Assembly: GCA_035582835.1 (NCBI GenBank)
Contig: JAYKAV010002618.1
Span: 298,202-362,201 of the forward strand
Length of the DNA stretch: 64,000 nucleotides
Direction: 5' to 3'
Source: Phoebastria nigripes
Lineage: Eukaryota > Chordata > Aves > Procellariiformes > Diomedeidae
Made by a program: the position numbers and the translations under genes. The stretch's first letter is position 1. Every line of letters starts with the position of its first letter. Below the pieces are notes generated by a model, which had not been told where the DNA came from, did not search any database, and saw only the letters and a program-made list of their open reading frames with translations. Below are positions 59,744 to 64,000 of this stretch, in pieces.

Positions 59744-62443
59744 ATATTCCAATTAGCTTATTTGTCATTGCCAAGACAACTCTAATATTAGCAACATCCA
59801 GATCATTGAATTTACCATCTTGGTTGTTTAGTTAATCCTGAAACATTCTCAAAAAGCTACTCAGAGTCAAGTTACGTCAAAACGACATCTAAGGAAGGAA
59901 GCTCTTGCACATTACAGCTCCATTTATATGCTCAAGAGATTCCTGAAGGTCAGCTGCAAAGCTCTGACAAACAAGCACTCTTGAGATGCCAGGACAGTGA
60001 GGAGGCTGCATGAGTTGCCTTAAAACTGTGCATTAATATATTTTTAGTGCTTTTGAAGTCTTGCAGCCTTACATCTCAGGAGACAGAAGTTCTCTAGCTA
60101 GATAATAACACAAGCAGCGTGAACCACTCCACATTTGTACACCAGTGTCCTGCAGAGCACCATAAGCAGACCCAGTGATGTTCATATTTTGGCCAAGAAT
60201 ATTAATATATCAAAAGTACAACGTTTCTTGAGTTTCTTTCAGGACCATGGAAACAGAATTCTAGCTGATAAACTAGAATTTCTAATTCTAAGTAGTAAGG
60301 ATACAGGGAAAAGTCCCATTTCCTTCAAGGGTAACAAAGTTTGACCAAATCTAAGAGTGACTGAAAACCACACCCTACAGTCTGCACTGAGCCTCTCTGC
60401 CTTTCTATTAGAGCAAATACATTTTATGCTAAAGTGTTTGAAAAAGTAGTATATTTTACATTTCTCTGTCCTCACCTAATTGAAGAGGATTTCATCTTTC
60501 TCCTTAGAGGTGATAACTTCACTAACTTAAAACTCAACCTTTCTAGCAGCTGAGGAAACACTGTGAAAAACAACAAGAATTCTTAGGTTCAAGGAAGAGA
60601 AAGAAGAGTTGACCTTGAAAATACAGGTTTAGGCAACCGGTTAAGTAAGTCAGTAACATTTTACTCTACACATGTCTCTGTTCAATGATCAAGATTTTTT
60701 AAAAGTCTCTTGGAAATACACAATTTTAGGAAAACCTTAATTCATACACCTGCACACAAATCCCACCAAAAAAAACCCCAGACCAAGCCTGATTTCTTCT
60801 AGCACCACTTTTTGAGCAATAATAAGGATGCAGGAAGAAAGGATCCTGGGACAGTGTTTAGTAGCCACAAAACATCAGAGCTTACCAGCTGGGCACACAA
60901 TTTCTCACATTTTCCCCATGACTCTTGCCCAGTTTTATAGGTGATCTGTCAGTCACCTCATGCCACCCAATGTCATAGGGAGGACTGACAGAACAACTGT
61001 CCCAGTCTTTTTGTCCTCTTTCCTTCTCTGGGATTTGGCTGCTCTTGCTTCCATGGCATTCACACCAGAGGAAGTGGGATATTCCCCTGTTTGATTTCCA
61101 CATCGTAATAAATCAAAATGCATTTACATTTTCAAAATTCAAGCAAGATTGTTCACCTAGCCCAAAAGATTCGGTTTTTTTTTTTCCAAGAGACTAAGGC
61201 TGCTGGGTCCAGCATAATGATGAATTGCAAGCTGTTCCACAAGCAGAGCTTTTCTGATTAATATATTGTGTGCAACAATACACAGCGAGTAAGTCACCTT
61301 GCGTCTGCCTTCATTGGGGTTATTAACTATGTCAGAATACGTTAGCTAAGATGATCATAATTTCTCCTACTGATTGGACACAGCTGCCTGTTCTGATGTG
61401 ACTAAGTACAGATTTAAAAGTTGCCTGCTTAAGGCTTCGAAAGGTAAAGGAATTAACTTCTGAGGTGTACAGTAAATTTATGCTTCCTCCTAAGCATGTT
61501 GTGATTCAGAGCCTCTTCGCCATTAGTTTTCTCCTTGTGGATTGGGTAAGAAACTTCAACAGCCAGCTGCTCCAAAGGGACTTCCAAACAAAGAGCATCC
61601 TCAGAAATTATCCTGCATATCTGTGCTCTGTCCCCTGATGACAGAACAACTCCAAAAAAGACCTTGGTTCAAGCTGTCACTCCCACACCACCATACCTTT
61701 GTTCACTATAAGTAGCTTTCAGGGAAAACTGACGTTCAGGCAGAATAAGTTGGATTTTCCCCCTTCTCAGCATGGGCTAGCTAAAAGGGCATTGAAATAA
61801 TTTTATTAAGAGAAGGAGTATTTTTTTCATAGGGGATGCCATAACTTTGGCTTCCTTTTTTGCCATTCCAAAAAGAAATGGAAAAAAAAAAGATAGAAAT
61901 TGCCCTGCAGAACAAGATTAGAAAATATATTGGGTGAGGTTGATCCATATGTAATAAAAATAAGACACTAGAATGATAAACAATATTTAAGATGAAAGTT
62001 TTTTCTATCCTGACCTCTTCTGGAAAGATCAATAAGATGTGCTTTGGACAAATGGTCATGGTGCTAGCAAAGGAACCTGCTTAGTTTTTACTCCAGAAAT
62101 GCAATTTATTATATAATTTCTACAAAAGTCTTGGTTTTCAAGGAACAAGGAAACCAACCCATCAGAACACCTCTTACCATCACTAATTATGAGCTTGCTA
62201 CCACTTTTAAATTATTTTGATTTTGTAGAGTCTCAAGCTTTTATATCAAGACATCTGACATCGAAACTCCACTGATAGCTTAAACTGCATAATGTGCTTG
62301 TTCCACAGCAAAATGTTTGAAGTGATTTACAGACTGTTATGGCACAGACCTTCCCATTAGTTCTATATAACCTCTTTCTGCTCTTATCACAGATAACAAT
62401 TAAAAGGGCATCTTAGAGAGCAGAGAATCATACAAAGTCCCTT
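59744..62443. other. Gene-free spacer between two solo LTRs
   Basis: AT-rich unique DNA, no supported gene and no internal retroviral sequence, so the two LTRs on either side are not the ends of one provirus (they also differ in sequence and orientation). Confidence 0.7.
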
Positions 62444-63240
62444 TGTCCTGGTTTCAGCTGGGATAGAGTTAATTTTCTTTCTAGTCGCTGGCATAGTGCT
62501 GTGTTTTGGGTTTGGTATGAGAAGAATGTTGATGGCACATTGATGTTTTAGTTGTTGCTAAGTAGTGCTTACACTATGCAAGGACTTTTCAGCTTCCCAT
62601 GCTCTGCCAGGTGCACAAGAAGCTGGGAGGGAGCCAGGACAGCTAACCCAACTGGCCAATGGGGTATTCCATACCATATGATGTCATGCTCAGTATCTAA
62701 ACTAGGAGGCGTGGTCCAGGAAGCAGCGATTGGGGCTCAGGGAGTGGCTGGGCATCGGTCAGCGGGTGGTGAGCAATTGCATCATGCATCACTTGCTTTG
62801 TATATTCAAGTAGTAGTAGTAGTAGTAGTAGTAGTANTACTACTACTACTTGAATAGTNGTAGTAAATAAATAAATAATAANTTTTTAAAAATAAATAAT
62901 AATAATAAATTAAATAATAAAATATTTATTAAATATTATATTATGAATATATAATATATTATATTATATATTATATAGTATATAGTATATANTATATAAA
63001 TATTTATTAAATATTATATTATTAAATAAATTTAATAATAAAATTAAATAATAAAATTAAAATTAAAAAATAAATAATATTTTACTTTATTCTAGTTCAA
63101 TTATTAAACTGTTTTTATCTCAACCCACGAGTTTTCTCACTTTTACCCTCCCGATTCTCTCCCCCATCCCACCAGAGGCACGGGGGAGTGAGCAAGCAGC
63201 TGTGTGGTGTTTAGCTGCTGGCTAGGGTTAAACCTCGACA
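62444..63240 (+). mobile_element. Solo LTR with 5-bp target duplication, 797 bp
   Basis: The element starts TGTCCTGGTTTCAGCTGGGA and ends GGGTTAAACCTCGACA, giving TGTC/GACA inverted ends. The 5 bp CCCTT occur directly before (62439-62443) and after (63241-63245), a clear target duplication. A 5-bp duplication fits ERVL-type elements. A CCAAT box is at about 62656-62660, a TGATGTCA-type site at about 62690-62697, and the expected TATA box is degraded (TATCTAAAC near 62694-62702). The T/A-rich tract that is normally short in this LTR is expanded to nearly 300 bp (62803-63100). No internal viral genes are present. Confidence 0.93.
62803..63100. repeat. Expanded AGT/AT-rich tract inside the LTR, with inverted repeat
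   Basis: A 19-bp left arm (62803-62821, TATTCAAG plus AGT units) pairs perfectly with 62838-62856, with a 16-base spacer that includes an N. It is followed by AAAT, AAT and TATA-type repeats. The 23-bp word AATATTTATTAAATATTATAT+TA occurs at 62921-62943 and again at 62999-63021. Several Ns show it was hard to assemble. Confidence 0.85.
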
Positions 63241-63618
63241 CCCTTGCAGATGGATTTATCTACAGGCTAGTTAAAAGGGCTACAACTATTATAGATTCTG
63301 GATATGAATAAGATATATCAGTTCAGTAGAAGTTAATTTTTTTATATAGTAGCAACCAAAAAAAATTTCTGATTATGAAAGATGGCATATTAATAAAACA
63401 CAGAAAGGCCGCCTTCTACCCTTTTTGTGAAATCTCAGAATGGTCACAGCGCAGTCTATGTCATTCTTTATTCTTTACATTACAGGAAGGACTACTTAAT
63501 AAGACCAGGTCCGTGGACTGAACCAAAAGTCCTGTCTAGGAAAGTGACCTGCAGCAGATGCAGAGAGAAAGCCATGCATCAAGACAGGACTCCCTGTACA
63601 CCACAGCCTACTCCTGAT
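63241..63618. other. Gene-free spacer
   Basis: About 380 bp of AT-rich DNA between the solo LTR and the last CR1. Nothing recognised. Confidence 0.7.
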
Positions 63619-64000
63619 AATCATAGAATCATAGAATCATTAAGGTTGGAAAAGACCTCTAAGATCATCGAGTCCAACCGTCAACCCAACACCACCATGC
63701 CCACTAAACCATGTCCCTAAGCAAGCGCCTCATCTACACGCCTTTTAAATACTTCCAGGGATGGTGACTCCACCACTTCCCGGGGCAGCCTGTTCCAATG
63801 CTTAACCACTCTTTCAGTGAAGAAATTTTTCCTAAGGTCCAATCTAAACCTCCCCTGGCGCAACTTGAGGCCATTCCCTCTCATCCTATCGCTAGTTGCT
63901 TGGCAGAAGAGACCAACACCCACCTCGCTGCAACCTCCTTTCAGGTAGTTGTAGAGCGCGATAAGGTCTCCCCTCAGCCTCCTCTTCTCCAGACTAAACA
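63619..64000 (-). mobile_element. CR1 LINE 3' end, cut by window edge
   Basis: The minus strand carries a CR1 3' tail close to that at 31394-32192, with three AATCATAG-type terminal units at about 63619-63640. The coding frame is open from the window edge ([20 protein letters not shown]) down to a stop near 63717, with [20 protein letters not shown] and [17 protein letters not shown]. The stop comes a few residues earlier and after an inserted GCAAGC-like change compared with the copy at 31476. The 5' end lies outside the window. Confidence 0.93.

Noticed and set aside
58596..63240. The two LTRs as the ends of one provirus
   Set aside because: They are of different families and opposite orientation, have different target duplications, and the 2.7 kb between them holds no viral genes.
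1..64000. CRISPR arrays, operons or bacterial-type systems
   Set aside because: No regularly spaced identical repeats and no dense coding. The window is clearly vertebrate nuclear DNA.

Overview
The window looks like nuclear DNA from a bird, most likely a neoavian. It carries several CR1-type LINEs: one long copy with the CR1 reverse transcriptase and four shorter 3' copies, some ending in the ATTCTATG/ATTCTGTA-like octamer typical of avian CR1. It also carries LTRs of kinds common as solo copies in bird genomes. Base composition is AT-rich with long homopolymer runs. Isolated single Ns suggest a draft assembly with unresolved consensus bases.

Almost the whole window is non-coding. No multi-exon gene can be read through it. 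The one convincing piece of cellular gene is a CpG island with a short first coding exon on the minus strand (24331-24373). It encodes a signal-peptide-like start (MWMLAVALLHSISH) that ends in a phase-1 GT donor. If this is right, positions below 24331 are intron 1 or further downstream of that gene, and positions above about 24950 are its upstream flank. I do not recognise the gene.

The most striking structure is a second copy of this promoter and exon block. Positions 24147-24979 and 36917-37749 are 833 bp each, in the same orientation, 12,770 bp apart, and identical wherever I compared them except for one N in the first copy. The first copy sits in natural CpG 'shores'. The second starts and stops abruptly in AT-rich DNA, next to an odd CpG-bearing stretch. 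This is either a very recent duplication of a promoter or a false duplication in the assembly.

Layout: 1-11559, unique AT-rich DNA with simple repeats; 11560-14027, long CR1 (+) with a broken ORF2; 14028-24146, unique DNA; 24147-24979, CpG island copy A; 24980-31393, unique DNA; 31394-32192, CR1 (-) with an unbroken C-terminal ORF2; 33915-34458, CR1 (+); 34545-34661, G/T-rich tract with a 15-N gap; 36917-37749, CpG island copy B; 39015-39745, degraded LTR (+); 49857-50450, CR1 (+); 58596-59743, solo LTR (-) with a possible 4-bp target duplication; 62444-63240, solo LTR (+) with a 5-bp target duplication and a greatly expanded AT/AGT tract; 63619-64000, CR1 (-) running off the window.

I found no operons, CRISPR arrays, RNA genes or new multi-gene system. 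The points that reward follow-up are the duplicated promoter block, the hairpin-bearing expansion inside the solo LTR, and a few motif-dense AT-rich stretches that could be regulatory.
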